Positions 35,890 through 47,272 of a stretch of DNA of 64,000 nucleotides are shown in pieces; the first letter of the stretch is position 1, and every line of letters starts with the position of its first letter. The notes below the pieces were generated by a model. The model had not been told where the DNA came from and searched no databases. It saw only the letters and a program-made list of their open reading frames with translations. A program made the translations under genes and the position numbers. This DNA is from Trebouxia sp. TZW2008 (Eukaryota; Chlorophyta; Trebouxiophyceae; Trebouxiales; Trebouxiaceae): contig BDIU01000358.1 in NCBI GenBank assembly GCA_002118135.1, positions 186,001 through 250,000 on the forward strand. Reading direction: 5' to 3'.

Positions 35890-36975
35890 TCCCTGCATGC
35901 GCATGGTTCATTGCCTGTCGTTCTGTGTCTGAGTATTGGCCATGACAGCGAATGGCAGTACAGTGGCGGGTCATGAGGAAGCCATGTGTCAGCATGTTGA
36001 TGTCAGTCATGATCAGCCATGATGAGGCAGCATCACTAATTGGGCCATTAGGCATAGGCTTGAGGCTGATTCTGAGAACAGAGGCTCCTGTTTGATGCAG
36101 GCTGGCATAGATGCTGTTGCTCTTTCTGTCCTGCAGAAGTGAATCTGTGCCTTCTTGCTTGATTGTGGGCAATTTTTGTACATTGACAAGAGCTGTCAGC
36201 AGCGCATTTGGAACAATGGAGGAATCATGGCTGACATAGGTTCTCTTGGTTTTTCTGTCCTGCAAAAATGAATCCACACTTTTGCTTCAAGTGCAGGCAC
36301 TCATTGTAAGTTGGCACAACGTGTCAGCAGTGCGTTTGAGACCAATGGGGGACTCATGGCGGGCAGCACACTCAGAGCTTTGCATCGCATGGCCCTCACG
36401 CTGAGGTTTGATTGCCACTTCTTGGCTGCATGGCGAGCCTGTCGCTGACAGCCATTGACCAGTGGGCCAGCATTCATCAAAGACATCATGCACGCTTGCC
36501 CCCAGTGTGCTAAACACAGCTTTCATTTTGTCATGTGTTGCTGATGTTGACACCACAGATTCTGCAGCTTCATGTGACTGTATCTTAAAGCACAAGAGGT
36601 AGCAAGTGGTGCATTTTGATGATGCCTCTAGAAGATGGCTAGCAGTGCTGCTCAGCATCATGAAACCCTTCAGCACATAACTTATCCGCACTGGTCATCA
36701 GCTGCGCTATGATGGACAATAGCCCTGTCACTTCCTATCTTAGCAGGTAGACTGTCTATGGCAACCTCGCACATGCACAGATCAAGTATGCAGCCAGAGG
36801 AGACTGATTTTGCACCTGTCACAGCAAAGAGCATAGCACACTTTGCCAGGAAGCCCCTGCTGAATGCAATATTGCTCAAAAAAGTTTTGCAAAACAAAAT
36901 TTTGCGACAAGTCTTTGACCCCTTGCAGGCATCAAGACCCACAGCAGCAGCATATGGGGATAAAGCTGGCAGCAA
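35870..36975 (-). CDS. Possible minus-strand gene, borders uncertain
   Basis: Three minus-strand frames follow one another: 36975-36682, 36691-36287 and 36277-35870. Their translations have mixed composition that is not obviously low-complexity (KMKAVFSTLGASVHDVFDE; LKPMPNGPISDAASSWLIMT). Two gcag/acagaaa acceptor-like sites occur where a roughly 128-bp block is duplicated. I do not recognise a family and could not build a complete phase-consistent model. The block converges on the plus-strand gene ending at 35889, so the last frame may overlap that gene's 3' end. Confidence 0.3.
36121..36370. repeat. Direct duplication, about 128 bp apart
   Basis: The segments from ttctgtcctgcagaagtgaatc (about 36124) and ttctgtcctgcaaaaatgaatc (about 36252) can be aligned for roughly 110 bp with many mismatches. 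Read on the minus strand, both contain an acceptor (tgcag), then gacagaaa, and upstream a shared aaacgcactgctgaca-like block. This looks like another duplicated exon boundary. Confidence 0.6.
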
Positions 36976-38045
36976 GCTTGATCTCCTGAGCGTTTAGTCA
37001 GCACTATCTAGGGCAAGCACAGATGCTGGCTGCAAACGCTGTTCATCTGGACATGCGTGCCACACAACAATTGAGCCTTTGGTTTACTTCGGTCAGCAAA
37101 CACAAATAGGGGTGACTGCAAGCAAAGCATTGGCATTGTGCGTTGCATTAGCATTGAGCACTGCATTAGCATCAGGCTGTGAGCACTGGGCAAGTGCTTC
37201 TCAGCTGGGGACACAAGCCAAGACAGTTCAGCCATCAGGGGACATACACATGTGTATACAGCTGACTGAAACTGTGGTTCAGCTGGCATTAAGCTTCAGC
37301 TCTTGAGTCTGCATTTAGCATGCACATGTAGGGCTGACTGCTATCAAGCTGGGCTTTCGTAACAAGCCTACAAACTCACTAATCAGCTGCACCATTTGGA
37401 CCACCAGTTTCCTCACGGCACGAAGGCTTGAATGTTGCTACGATGTGCGCTCTCGGCGTTTTCCAAAGCTTGCTCGTCAGTGCAAGCGACAGGGAGTCTG
37501 CTTGCGGATCATCAAACCAAGTAAACTCACTAATCAATTGTGCAACAAGACAAGTTTTCCAATTTTCGCTCTGAGCCATGCAACGGTGAGGCATCAACCG
37601 TAGGCAAGCGCCCGCAGCGCAAAGTTCCTCTTCACACAGTGAGTGACCATGATGTCTGTGCTCTGCTCTCAGCTGTACATTGTTCTGTTGTGTCTTGGCC
37701 TTCATGTGACATAAGTTGCAAATACAGTAACAGGAAGCACAAGCAGATAAGACCATGACTTGTACTAGTACAAGGCCAGTATACTGGCCTCAGGGCTGAA
37801 GGCTAACGTGCTGATGGCACATTAAGATTTTTGGTCATTTGTGTATTTGATCACAGCATGCGCCTAGCTTGCGGATTGACATCAGATCTGGACTTCTGCG
37901 CCCCTTCTGTGTCAGTCAAGAAGAAAATCAAGAAGAAAAGCAGACCCAACAGTGACTAAACGCTTTGGCACGTGCGATGTCGCACAGTCCGTAGCTTTCG
38001 GCATCTGGCTCCGACAGCGTCGATACAGCGACGTGTCGCGCCGAG
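36976..38045. other. Region upstream of the esterase gene
   Basis: Most of this stretch shows no gene. A minus-strand frame ending at 37379 contains a plausible protein segment (ISEFTWFDDPQADSLSLALT, 37560-37379) and could be a 5' exon of the weak minus-strand gene. A plus-strand frame overlaps it (37540-37758). The last 150 bp are GC-rich and probably include the esterase promoter. Confidence 0.3.
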
Positions 38046-38108
38046 ATGGGGCATGCCAAAAGTACATCTGGGCGCGGTTCGCCGTGGTGCACTACGGTGC
38101 GCCGCTCA

Positions 38109-41100
38109 ATGGCGATGGTAGTTGGGCTGCTACTCATTGCGCTGTACGTTGGTGTGCGATACAGCTCCGCGCAGCCCATCCAAGTTTTGCTACAAGGTCG
38201 TTTTGCAGCCGACATTGATCAGACGGGGTTTGCAAATTTGCCGGTGCTCTTTTCTTGGCCTGCAAGCAGTATTCATGCTTCCTTTGTTGGTGACTCGGTC
38301 AACGCCACAGTTTCAGCACTACCACCGACGCAAACATCAAACGCGCTCGTCCGTTTCGCCTTTTACGTCGACCAACGACAAATCTCGGTCGAAGCTACCA
38401 ACTCGACAAGCCTGGACATTCTCTGGGGTACTTCTGGCCTGGGACCAGGTCGGCATCTGCGCATCCGTGTCAGTTGCATAAGCTCTGCTGCTGCTCAAGC
38501 TCGTCGCAAAGGTCCACTATGTTACGCTGTTGCTTTCAGGGCTACACAGCTTGACGATCACAAAGCTGAGCGAAGCCAGCTATGGTCTAGCCAGGCTCAC
38601 TGACCTAACTGTAGGTCCTGGTGGCAGGTATGTGCAGTGCAATTACTTTTCTTTCATGGCTGCATGCAAACAACCATTGCTCTTGAAGAGCAATAAAGGG
38701 ACGCCTTGGTCTATCCAAGGCCGCAAACATGCCTAACGGAGCAGACTTTTTCTTGTCTTTGTCTTTCATGCAATCAATTTCAAGGCAAACCAAGTTCTGT
38801 GCCCGCAGGTTTGTGACTCCTGTTTTGCCACAGTCATTTGAAACTGGGCGGCGGATTCTAGTTCTAGGTGACAATGTCTCAAGCTGCATTTGCCTGCATT
38901 GCTCCTGCAACACCATTTTGCAAAGCAATGCATCAACATGAGCATGCATCGATGCGCATTGGCAATGCCACAAGAATCATTCAACTCATGCCCAACAGCC
39001 TTGCATAAGTTGCCTGCGACAATGGGTTCCAGCCTTCTTGACAGCTGTACACATGCTGTGTGCACAAAATGTATGCCTTGGCAACACCAACGCAATTGTG
39101 CTGAGAGTCATTGTCTGTACAATGCAGGCGACTTCTTTGCAATTGGTTTCGTCAATGTCGGCAACTATGCCATTTGCAAAAGCAATGCACGCAACAATGA
39201 GGGTCAGCAACTTTTGAAACGTTGCACAATGCAGGCGACTCCTTCACAATTGGTTTTGCTAATGTTGGCAACTACACCACTTGCAAAAGCACTGCTTGCA
39301 ACCCAATCAGTGGAGGCTGCATGCCAGATTTGGAAACAGAGGATGCTTCAGTAGGCTGGGGTCCCTTGACAGCTGGCAACTTTTCAGCAGATTTCCAGGC
39401 AAGGAGTCTTGATCCTCCCTGTTTCAATGGCTCACATTCTCTCATGTTGGAAATGCTTGCGCATTGCATGTTGTGTGTTCACTGCTGATGTATTATGCAA
39501 TGCACAGTCCATACAGCATCTCAGTGATGTGTATTGTCACAAACTTGCATAAGACGCACTACATATCAAGTAATTCATGTTGCAATTTGCTGCTTTCAGA
39601 TCACTGCTTCCTCTGGTGCTGGCTTAGTCACCTATGCCTCTGCCCTTTGTGGCATTGCAAAACCAAAAAGAAGAAGCGCAGATAGCGTTTTGTGCTGCTC
39701 TCGTAGCAACACGTATGGCAACTCACTGATTGACTGCTTGCAGATCATTGCTTCTTCTGGTGCTGGCTTAGTCACCTACTCCTCTGCCCTTTCCGGCAAC
39801 TCCAATATCAAAGCAGAAGAGGCACAGATTGTCAATCCCACAGACGCTGACTTATTCAGCCGCCAAGTCACCACAGACAACGACTCAACGATTGTGAACT
39901 ACAACTACACTAATGGAGTGAACGGTACTGGTTGGGTTCCTCAGGTGTGTCGATGACTATTTGATGTCAGTCAGCTACGATTTGAACAATCTCTGCATCT
40001 ATGCCTCAGCATATCATCAATCATTTGCTGCTAGTATCTGCCTTCTGAGCAACTTTTGCATTAGTGTCTCAGGTATGTCACCAAAAACTTGCTGTGAGTC
40101 TTCATTCTGTTGAACAAACTTTGCACATCTGTTTCAGGTGCATCTTCAGGCAGTTGCTGTTGCTGATTGCCTCTATGATCACATTTTGTTGAAATGCGAG
40201 CTGCTGAAGTGAACCGCAAAACCCAGATCTGCGGCTGCAACCTATGTGCATCAGTTATAGGCATGTACTTGTAGTGGGAGAGGTGGATCAATACACTGCT
40301 TGATTATGCTGAAAGTTTGCACATTTGCCAGTGAAATCGATTGTGAAGCGATTCACTGATGACACATTGACATTGTCATACCACTTTGCTGTGGGCAATA
40401 CAGGTCGTGGTAATAGGTGGAGGTGGGAATGACTTCCACACGCCTCCTCCCCCTATTGCCAACTGGACTTCTCAAGTACTGGACTTCATTGACACGGTAG
40501 GGAAGCTATCTCTCAAGTTCACGATCATTGTTCATCTCAGTGTCACAATCATTGTTCATGTCTGTTTGTGATTTTGTTCTTGTTGTGCAAGGACCTGGAT
40601 TAAATGGTTTTGCTTGACTTGATCAGCAGAGACAAGCATATTGACCCTGTCACGGTCAAGATGCAAGGAGGGTTGCTGGCAGTATGCTGACTCAATGTGT
40701 GTCTTTGTGTTGAAGACACTTTGCACAAGCATGTTGCATAGCGCTGGACCACTTCTGTGCTGACCTGCTTGGCTCAAGCAAATTCACCTCACAAACGTGT
40801 TGCATCACCCTGCAGCATCCAGCAGCTTTGCAGTGCAACACAATTTGCTGTGGCTGTATGTTTTGCCTTCTTGCTATGCTTTGAGCAGCATACGTACGTA
40901 GTGAAACCTCTCTCTGAAAGCTTCAGACACACTCATCTCACTTGCTGAGGAATGCAGCCTTCTGCATTTGCGTCACAAGAATCTGTTGCACAGCTGTCTC
41001 TGATTGCTCATGCAGATTAATGAGGAGTATGACACACCAGAGATCATTCTTTTGATGTATCCCGTGGACATGTTCCTTCAAGGCATTTTGTCACGTGACC

Positions 41101-41336
41101 AGGCCATGACCTACATACAGTACATGACTCATCTGAACATGTCTGCCCAGAGCGAGCAGATGACTAATGTCCATCTTTTGGAGTTGAGTTTGACTGGCAT
41201 TCCTTTGACTGGTTGGTGCGCTGCTCACCTGAGTGCAGCAGCTGATGCAGCAGTTGCTACACAGCTCGTCAGCTTCATCAATCAGACACTGCCGCATTGG
41301 GTCAATTCCACATACCCTATCATTGTTGATACTTGA
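38109..41336 (+). CDS. Secreted SGNH hydrolase resembling CE2 carbohydrate esterases
   Basis: Exons 38109-38448, 38540-38627, 38809-38867, 39235-39398, 39744-39944, 40404-40496 and 41016-41336 sum to 1,266 nt (421 aa), all phases agreeing. An in-frame ATG at 38046 would add 21 residues. The signal peptide is MAMVVGLLLIALYVGVRYSSA. A beta-rich N-terminal domain (VLFSWPASSIHASFVG) fits the jelly roll of CE2 acetyl esterases. Block I GDSFTIG is created across the exon 3/4 junction, block II is SGAGLV, block III GGGGNDF, and the catalytic His lies in WCAAHLS. The Asp usual three residues before the His is absent; CE2 enzymes are known to work with a Ser-His dyad. The likely role is deacetylation of extracellular or wall polysaccharide. 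Intron 4 has a GC donor (39399). Partial exon copies lie in introns 3 and 4. Confidence 0.85.
39118..39300 (+). repeat. Tandem copy of the catalytic-Ser exon start
   Basis: The block from gcag|gcgactccttcacaattggt at 39235 is preceded, 107 bp upstream, by gcag|gcgacttctttgcaattggt at 39128. About 75 bp of exon-like sequence aligns (GNYTTCKSTAC against GNYAICKSNAR). In the upstream copy the codon for the nucleophile reads TTC (Phe) instead of TCC (Ser), and no proper donor follows. It is most simply a decayed exon duplicate, but its acceptor looks intact. Confidence 0.85.
39585..39810 (+). repeat. Tandem copy of esterase exon 5 start
   Basis: An acceptor plus about 65 bp (ttcag|atcactgcttcctctggt at 39600) repeats exon 5's start (ttgcag|atcattgcttcttctggt at 39744), 144 bp apart. 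The copies encode ITASSGAGLVTYASALCG and IIASSGAGLVTYSSALSG. Only the second continues into the long open exon. The first runs into a lysine-rich stretch and then a stop. Confidence 0.85.
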
Positions 41337-41650
41337 CATGGCAGTCATTGGGTTCATTCCACAAACGCAGCCAGTGGTGCTACTTACAAGGCAGTCAATG
41401 GGTCGATTCTACATACCCTGTCATTGTTGACACTTGATCATATGACATGGCAGTTGATGAGTCAACTTCACATACACTGCCAGTGGTGCTACATGACATG
41501 GCAGTCAATGGGTCATTACTACAAATGCCGTCATTGCTGATACTTGACATGGCATTTGATGAGTCAAATCTACATACTCTGTCATTGTGTCTTGACATGG
41601 AAATCAACAGACCAATACTATACACTGTGTGATTGTTGCTATGTGACATG
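41290..41650. repeat. Degenerate 60-bp repeats beginning inside the esterase stop-codon region
   Basis: Blocks of the form gggtcaattccacataccctatcattgttgatacttgacatggca recur about five or six times from 41297 to 41635, alternating with a cagtggtgctac variant. The first block is the last 13 codons plus stop of the esterase, so the repeats look derived from the 3' end of the coding sequence and would lie in the 3' UTR. Confidence 0.75.
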
Positions 41651-42882
41651 GGGGTTGCTGGAAGATGCATAACATACAAACAGAAGTCCCAATCAGCAGT
41701 TGGCCTAAGATAAAGCAGTGATTGCAGTAGGGCAGGTTAGATAGGCATGATCTGAGGTGTTTCAGGCACCTACGGCTTTTGCGTACAGCCGTGATGTCAT
41801 GTACAATGCACATATTTTGCTTGTGCTGAGTTAAGCATGGGATTTGCAAGACATTAGCTTTATTTTGTGAAAACGGAAAGGTGACAGCTGGCGCCATGAA
41901 GACCATATGTGGTCAGAGCATCAGCAGCCTACGGATTTTTTGGTTTATAGCAGTCTTACATGGTGTGTAGGTATGCTCAGACAGATTGTGACTTCTAGCG
42001 CATGCATTTGCTCTGGAGCAGGGATTAGGAAGTGGCTGTTGTTGACAGGCATTGCCATTTGACCATATGATTGTACAGTACATGTTTTGTGATAGTCTTC
42101 TGTCAGCATGTGTGATCTACTCCGCCTTATTGTCAGCAGGTCTTGATGTCCACACCAGTGAGATCTCATCCTAGTAACACTGACAGAATTCCATTTGCAA
42201 CAGCGTTTTTGTTTTGTTGAACCCTTGCTACATAACTGCTATGCTTCAATTTGTCATTTATTGCTTGCCTGCCTGTGGATTTCCAAATTGTATATACATA
42301 TCGAGAGAGAGTTGATAACACATCTCAAGGCTTTCAGCTTGAGTGCGATTGCGAAAATCCAGGGTAAAGTGCTGAAGGCCTATACTTGGCATCTATGTGA
42401 TTTGCCTAATTTACTTGTTGGGTCGTCTGTTCAGGTGCGCTCACAGCAAGCTTTTGCACATGCATTGTGTCGCATGCTGCTGCAGGCATCAACCGAATGG
42501 CATGTCAGCAGCTGGAATGTGACGGTAAGATTTGCACTTACACTGCGCGAGTATGTCCGGCGTCTGCATCAGCCTGGGTGTGAGTGGTTCGAACTGAATT
42601 CACAGATTCTCTTATGCCCAAGGAGGAGGAGGAGATTTCAGTGAACTTTCAGGCTGAAATCGCGTGGCTGAATTTACCATGACCTAGTGCATACTGTGTT
42701 AGGGTTACAACAGGATCCAATCAATCCCATGGATGCCACATGTGTGCGAACCGCACAAAACTCAAGACGCGACTCTGTTCACCTGCGCGCGCTTGCATTG
42801 CACGCCTTTTTGCTTCCCGTTTGTGCTAGAAGTAAAATCCCAGACTGTGTGCGCTCGCAATGAGCTGACCAGGTAGCGCACC
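41651..42882. other. Intergenic region, no confident gene
   Basis: A plus-strand frame at 42195-42644 is open and includes a small exon-like piece (ctgcag acceptor near 42486, GACG|GTAAGA donor near 42523), but its protein is unremarkable and I could not join it to a neighbour. An overlapping minus frame (42947-42762) looks spurious. No repeat was noted. Confidence 0.35.
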
Positions 42883-44177
42883 ATGTTGCGGTCTTGTAGC
42901 CTGACCCCAGGCAGCAGTATACCTCTGGACAGACAACACAGCCTCAAGTCTCTACAGCGCGCATGTAGCTCTTCGCTTGATAGCTTGCCGTCGCCAGCGT
43001 CGCTCAGACGCCTCCCGTCAGCCCCCGTTCAAGCTCCAGCTCCTGTGACGTTGAGCTTCACTAGTGATCAATTGACAGAACCCCGTCTACGCCAACTCAC
43101 CAATGAAGATCTCCTGCCGGGTCCTGTGTCACGCATGGCAGTCACCATGTCGCCAGCGAAACCAAGAACTGCGCAGGAGTTCAAAGCCAACTTTGGAACA
43201 GCTGTTAGGTATAGTTGTTGAGTTTTGTTGTGCTGCTTGATTTTGCTGTTGCAATGGTGACAAGGAAGGAACAGTCGTGCTGCTGCCACAGGACATTGAG
43301 AGAAGACATACCTTGCACACTGCAGCGCAGTCCAAAGATGGACATATTTGCAGACAACGTCTTCTTTACAGACAATATCAGCCCAAGGTTAGGTCACCAA
43401 ACAAATACAGTGCAAGGCCATGAAGGGTACAGCCGGCAAATGTGGTCTCTCAGATTCCATGCGGCTTTACTATTCAGCAAATCACATGTGAGCCTTTTCT
43501 CTGATGCTGTTACCCAATCTTGGTAAATACTTGTTTTCCATGCATGCAGTGCATTGCAGCTGACTTGCCTTGTTGCTATCTTGAGTTTCTCAGTGGCAGC
43601 AAATCTCACTAACGCTCTTCATCTCTCGCACACTCTTAGCATAAGCTGTCTTCCGTGCGTGCGTGCATGTCAAGCATCAGGTAACTTGCCTTGTTGCTGC
43701 TTCGTCATCAGCAACATTAGCAATCTGGCCACTTGTGTGTGGCTGGCGATTCGCAAGCAGTTTGCAACACTACACATTCAATTGGTTTAGTTCAGCACAT
43801 TATCGAACTGATTGGAGACAGTTGATTGCTTCTGTACGTTCCTGATTGGGCCTGCTGAGCCTGCCTAGCCCACGTTTATAATGAATGAATGAAAATGAAT
43901 GAACTCTACACAGGTTGAAATGCAAAGGATGTGGCAAAGAGATGACAAGACTTTAGCAGTGCGATGGAATGTGCAAGGCAGCCCCAGACTCATTGGTGGA
44001 ATGACTGGTGGTAAAGTTCGATTAGACGGCATATCAGAGTACAAGTTCAATGATGGAGGCAAAGTCTGCAGGCACACAGTTGATGTTATTAATTGGAATG
44101 GACTTCATAGTGTGCTTGGGCTGAAGTCTTTGCAACTCTCCAGCAAGCTGATGCCAACCCCCTCTTGCTCACAGTGA
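42883..44177 (+). CDS. DUF2358-family protein, probably plastid-targeted
   Basis: Exons 42883-43208, 43292-43487 and 43914-44177 join in phase for 261 aa. The first 90 or so residues are Ser/Arg/Pro-rich and nearly free of acidic residues, as in chloroplast transit peptides. The conserved part begins EFKANFGTAVRTLREDIP, continues with MDIFADNVFFTDN and SLRFHAALLF, and ends with VRWNVQGSPRL and DGISEYKFNDGGKVCRHTVD. That order matches the DUF2358 family (PF10184), a small SnoaL-like fold found in plants, algae and cyanobacteria, whose biochemical role is not established to my knowledge. Intron 2 carries a short interspersed repeat that ends just before the acceptor at 43913. Confidence 0.83.
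43783..43905 (+). repeat. Short interspersed repeat, copy A
   Basis: A 115-120 bp element (ggtttagttcagcacat, then ggagacagttgattgcttctgtac, then gggcctgctgagcctgcctagcccacgtttat) with an atgaatga-type tail. It is shared with 50232-50347 (same strand) and 50761-50876 (opposite strand). A simple-repeat tail and the tagttcag box suggest a SINE, but Pol III boxes are poor. It sits in intron 2 of the DUF2358 gene. Confidence 0.8.
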
Positions 44178-44506
44178 CAGTTTGTCCTGACCAAAACATA
44201 CCTGTTGCGCCGCCCAATCGTGATGATTCTGCAGTCAGTATGCTTTTAGCTTTTCCAATGTGTGCATTCTTACAGTGCACAGTATGTGCAGTTTTCAGTT
44301 TTGACCAGCTCAATGCTGAAAATTTTTTTGAGAAGAGACATTGCCAGTTGAGTCATAAAGGACAATACATATTCATCTGCTTTGCTTTGTGTGGAGTGAC
44401 ACAGTCACCAAGTGGGCTGCCTTTTCTGTCACGGCCTGGCAAAGATTCTGCCATGTTGCAGCCGTAATGCAAGGAGAGTGAATAATACTGAGTGACTAGG
44501 TCAGAG

Positions 44507-44511
44507 TGTAA
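44507..44511 (+). terminator. TGTAA, possible polyadenylation signal
   Basis: TGTAA, the usual chlorophyte polyadenylation motif, lies about 330 bp after the DUF2358 stop codon. The assignment rests on position only; a five-base motif occurs often by chance. Confidence 0.3.
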
Positions 44512-44998
44512 TGATATGCAGCAAATTTATAACCTTTCCCCTACAAAGCCAAAGTGTCATGCATTCAAGTTCGCATGTCCCAACCTCAGCTTGAGTCGAT
44601 GACATGTCTTGCGACAGCCCAGATCATCTAGTTGCTAGAGGTCTGCAATTCGAAGCTGAGATTTCCTCTGCCAGCCACAAATCCTGCCAAACAAGCGAAA
44701 CACTGCTGATGCGCTTGACGTTCAAAACTGCAAGTGCTTGTCCCAGTATTGATTTTTGCTGAATCACGACACAATGCTAAAACACTGCTCACATAGTTTG
44801 CCAACTTCATGAAATGTCGTGCACATTGTTGCTGAAAACATGCACAAGACTACTGACCTAGATCATATGCAGTACAGCACGATGCACAGCTGTTCTGCTT
44901 CTGAGCAAACAATGGTCTGTCACTGTTGTATGACGCACATTATGCTGGCTAGCTGTGCTATCTAGATCTGAGCCACACTCAGCTCATTAGCTTCAGCT
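44512..44998. other. Convergent intergenic spacer, nothing seen
   Basis: This spacer lies between two converging genes and should contain the 3' UTR of SDE2. I saw no open frame worth reporting, no repeat and no RNA gene. Confidence 0.4.
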
Positions 44999-46969
44999 TT
45001 ACTTCTTCTTGGCAGGCTTGCTGAAATGCTGCTGATCTAGTTTGTCCAGAGGAGTGCTCTTGAGCAGGAACATTCTGACAGCACGGTCTTTCAGATTGCC
45101 GCCGCACTTCAAGCCATGTCTTTGCAGCTCAGCCTTCAGTCTATCAAGTCCAACAGATTCAAGCTGCTTTGCATCGCTGAAGTCTGCCAGGTCAATGCGT
45201 GCCTCTGCAGCAGCTAAGTCTACTCTTTGCAACATGCCTTTTGCAGGTGACTGCTCATGACTAGGCAAGGAAGCTGGTGTAGCATCTGCTGCTGGCTTGA
45301 CTGAAGATGACTGATGCAGTTGCTGCCCAGGTTTGTCAACATCATGCGCAGCTGCTGCCACATGACCAGTGTGTGCTGTTGCATGATGGCTTGATATGTT
45401 GTCCTGAGGATTGAGAGCAGCCACTGCTTTGCCTGACTGACCCATATGTGCTGTCGCACTATGGCTTGGTCTGTTGCCCTGTGCATTGAGTGAAGGTCCT
45501 TCTTGTTGTGATTGCCTCATGGGAGCTGTTGCACTATGACTTGGTCTGTCGTCCTGTGCATTGAGTGAAGGTCCTGCTTGTGCTGACCGTGCTGCAGCAG
45601 CAGAAGTGCTTGGCGCTTCAGCATCTGCCAAAGCAGTCTCTTGAGCTGACAACTCGCTGTCATCTCCTGATGATGATGCCGCAGCCATGTGACCAGCCTT
45701 ACTAAGCCTGGCGGCTGCTTCGTACTCAGAGTCATTGTCTGAGTCTGAGCTGCTGAGATCCTCAAAGCCATAAATGCGGGCTCGTTTGGCGGGCTTTTGA
45801 ATGTCTGAGAGGCCTGCTTTGCGCTTGCCAGTCTCCAATGTGCCACCATTCAAAATTTCTTGAGCTGCTACCACTGCTGCTGAAACTCTGTCAAGCGCTT
45901 CCTGCTGCTCTCGCCTGACAGCTTCTGAGTCGACCTGTGCATCAAAAAACATTTTTCAAACTTCAAGCTCCAGGGTGGGACTCACTCTGATCATTCCAAA
46001 TTGATAACATCAGATATTTGCCACGGAAGCTTGCGTTTGGCTGATTGCAATGTGACAACATCAAGTTGGTTGCTGAGGCATGCAGGCAACTTTTACCTTA
46101 GGCTTGCAAGCTGACAATAGTTGGTCCAAAATTAACAGCAGAAAGCCTGCTTGAAGGCAAGTAATGAAGTGATGACAGACCACATACTGCAGGCGCTAAG
46201 TGTGTGTCTTAAGTGCTGTCTTGCCAGGGAAAATTCACATGCGACAGATTCTGATCAGGCTTTGACTAAAGAATTGCAGATGTTAACATAGTGGAGGCAC
46301 AGAATGCCAGCAGCGAAAGCAAAGAGAAGCTGTGACACGCCTGCAAGATGCTGCAAGCTTAACTGCTTCAGGTAAAACTCCATCGTGTCATGCCACAATA
46401 TGCACATGACACTTCTACATGCTTCAAGCACAGTCATCATCACCTGCGCTCGTTCCTCCTTTTGAGTTGCTTTCTGTTGCTCCTTGACATGCTTCAGAGC
46501 GACCTTCTCAAGTTCTCGCTCTCGCGCCTCTGCAGCCCATTCTGCCAAACGCTTCTCGGCATTAGCTTGACGCAAACGTCTTCCGCTCAGGTCGCGGCAA
46601 GCGTCCACATTATCGGTCAAGATGGCTCGTCCAGCACCACGCAGCAAGGAGCCAAATCCACCTTTGCCTCCAAGAAGTCTTCCAACAACGTGCAGTGTGG
46701 AATCAGGGCCGACATGATGCTGCCGCAGCGTCTTTTCGTCACTGAGCTGCCTGCCAGCGTACACAATACGCCAAAAGCTGGGGCGGACGGGGACCATGGC
46801 CTGCAGCGTACTATGCAGTCAATAGTGTCTCGCACCAGAGGCCTGTCGCGCTTTAAAAGACATAGAAAATGCGTCTTACCTGCAACGCACAGCGCACATT
46901 TGCCACTGTTTCGTTCAGATCCACATCAAGAGCAAGAGTTTGATGTGTCAGCCCCTTCACAAAAATCAT
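44999..46969 (-). CDS. SDE2: SDE2 homologue (ubiquitin-fold, GGKGG cleavage site, SAP domain)
   Basis: Exons 46969-46880, 46800-46444 and 45934-44999 join in phase 0 and encode 460 aa. Exon 1 gives a ubiquitin-like start ([17 protein letters not shown]). Exon 2 finishes the ubiquitin-like fold ([17 protein letters not shown]) and carries the SDE2 signature [16 protein letters not shown], where the precursor is cleaved after GG in yeast and human proteins, then [20 protein letters not shown] and a charged helix. Exon 3 has an acidic Ser-rich linker with internal repeats ([20 protein letters not shown]) and ends in a SAP-type motif ([20 protein letters not shown]) plus a KPAKKK tail. In fission yeast and human, SDE2 acts in pre-mRNA splicing and genome stability in the nucleus. 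The order and key residues fit well. Confidence 0.92.
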
Positions 46970-47272
46970 CGTGCTATATTAGAGCAAGCTGCGATAATCT
47001 CTCAACCACTCAGCACCTGCTCTGCAACGTACCGCTCTGCCAAACACTGCAGTGAAACCGACTTCCATTCAAGGTGTTCGTTAATCCTCAAAAAAAGTCT
47101 TGGGACGTAGAAGACCCCAGAAGCCGACTTTCCGAAATTCGGCAGACCGCAAGCCTGCTAAAACTTCTGGTCGTCCAGTCGCAAAATTGCAGCGCTTGTT
47201 AAGCCTTACTGATCACAATCGAGTCACGTTGCCGCGCGGCAATACTTCTTCGCATCATCGGCATTGATAGAG
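46970..47272. promoter_or_regulatory. Likely bidirectional promoter between SDE2 and GrpE
   Basis: Only 303 bp separate the divergent start codons of SDE2 (minus) and GrpE (plus). No open frame fills it. Two GGGACGTAGAAGACC / CCGACTTTCCGAAATTCGGC-like stretches near 47100-47150 include a short inverted repeat (ccgaaattcgg). I cannot name a factor. Confidence 0.5.
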
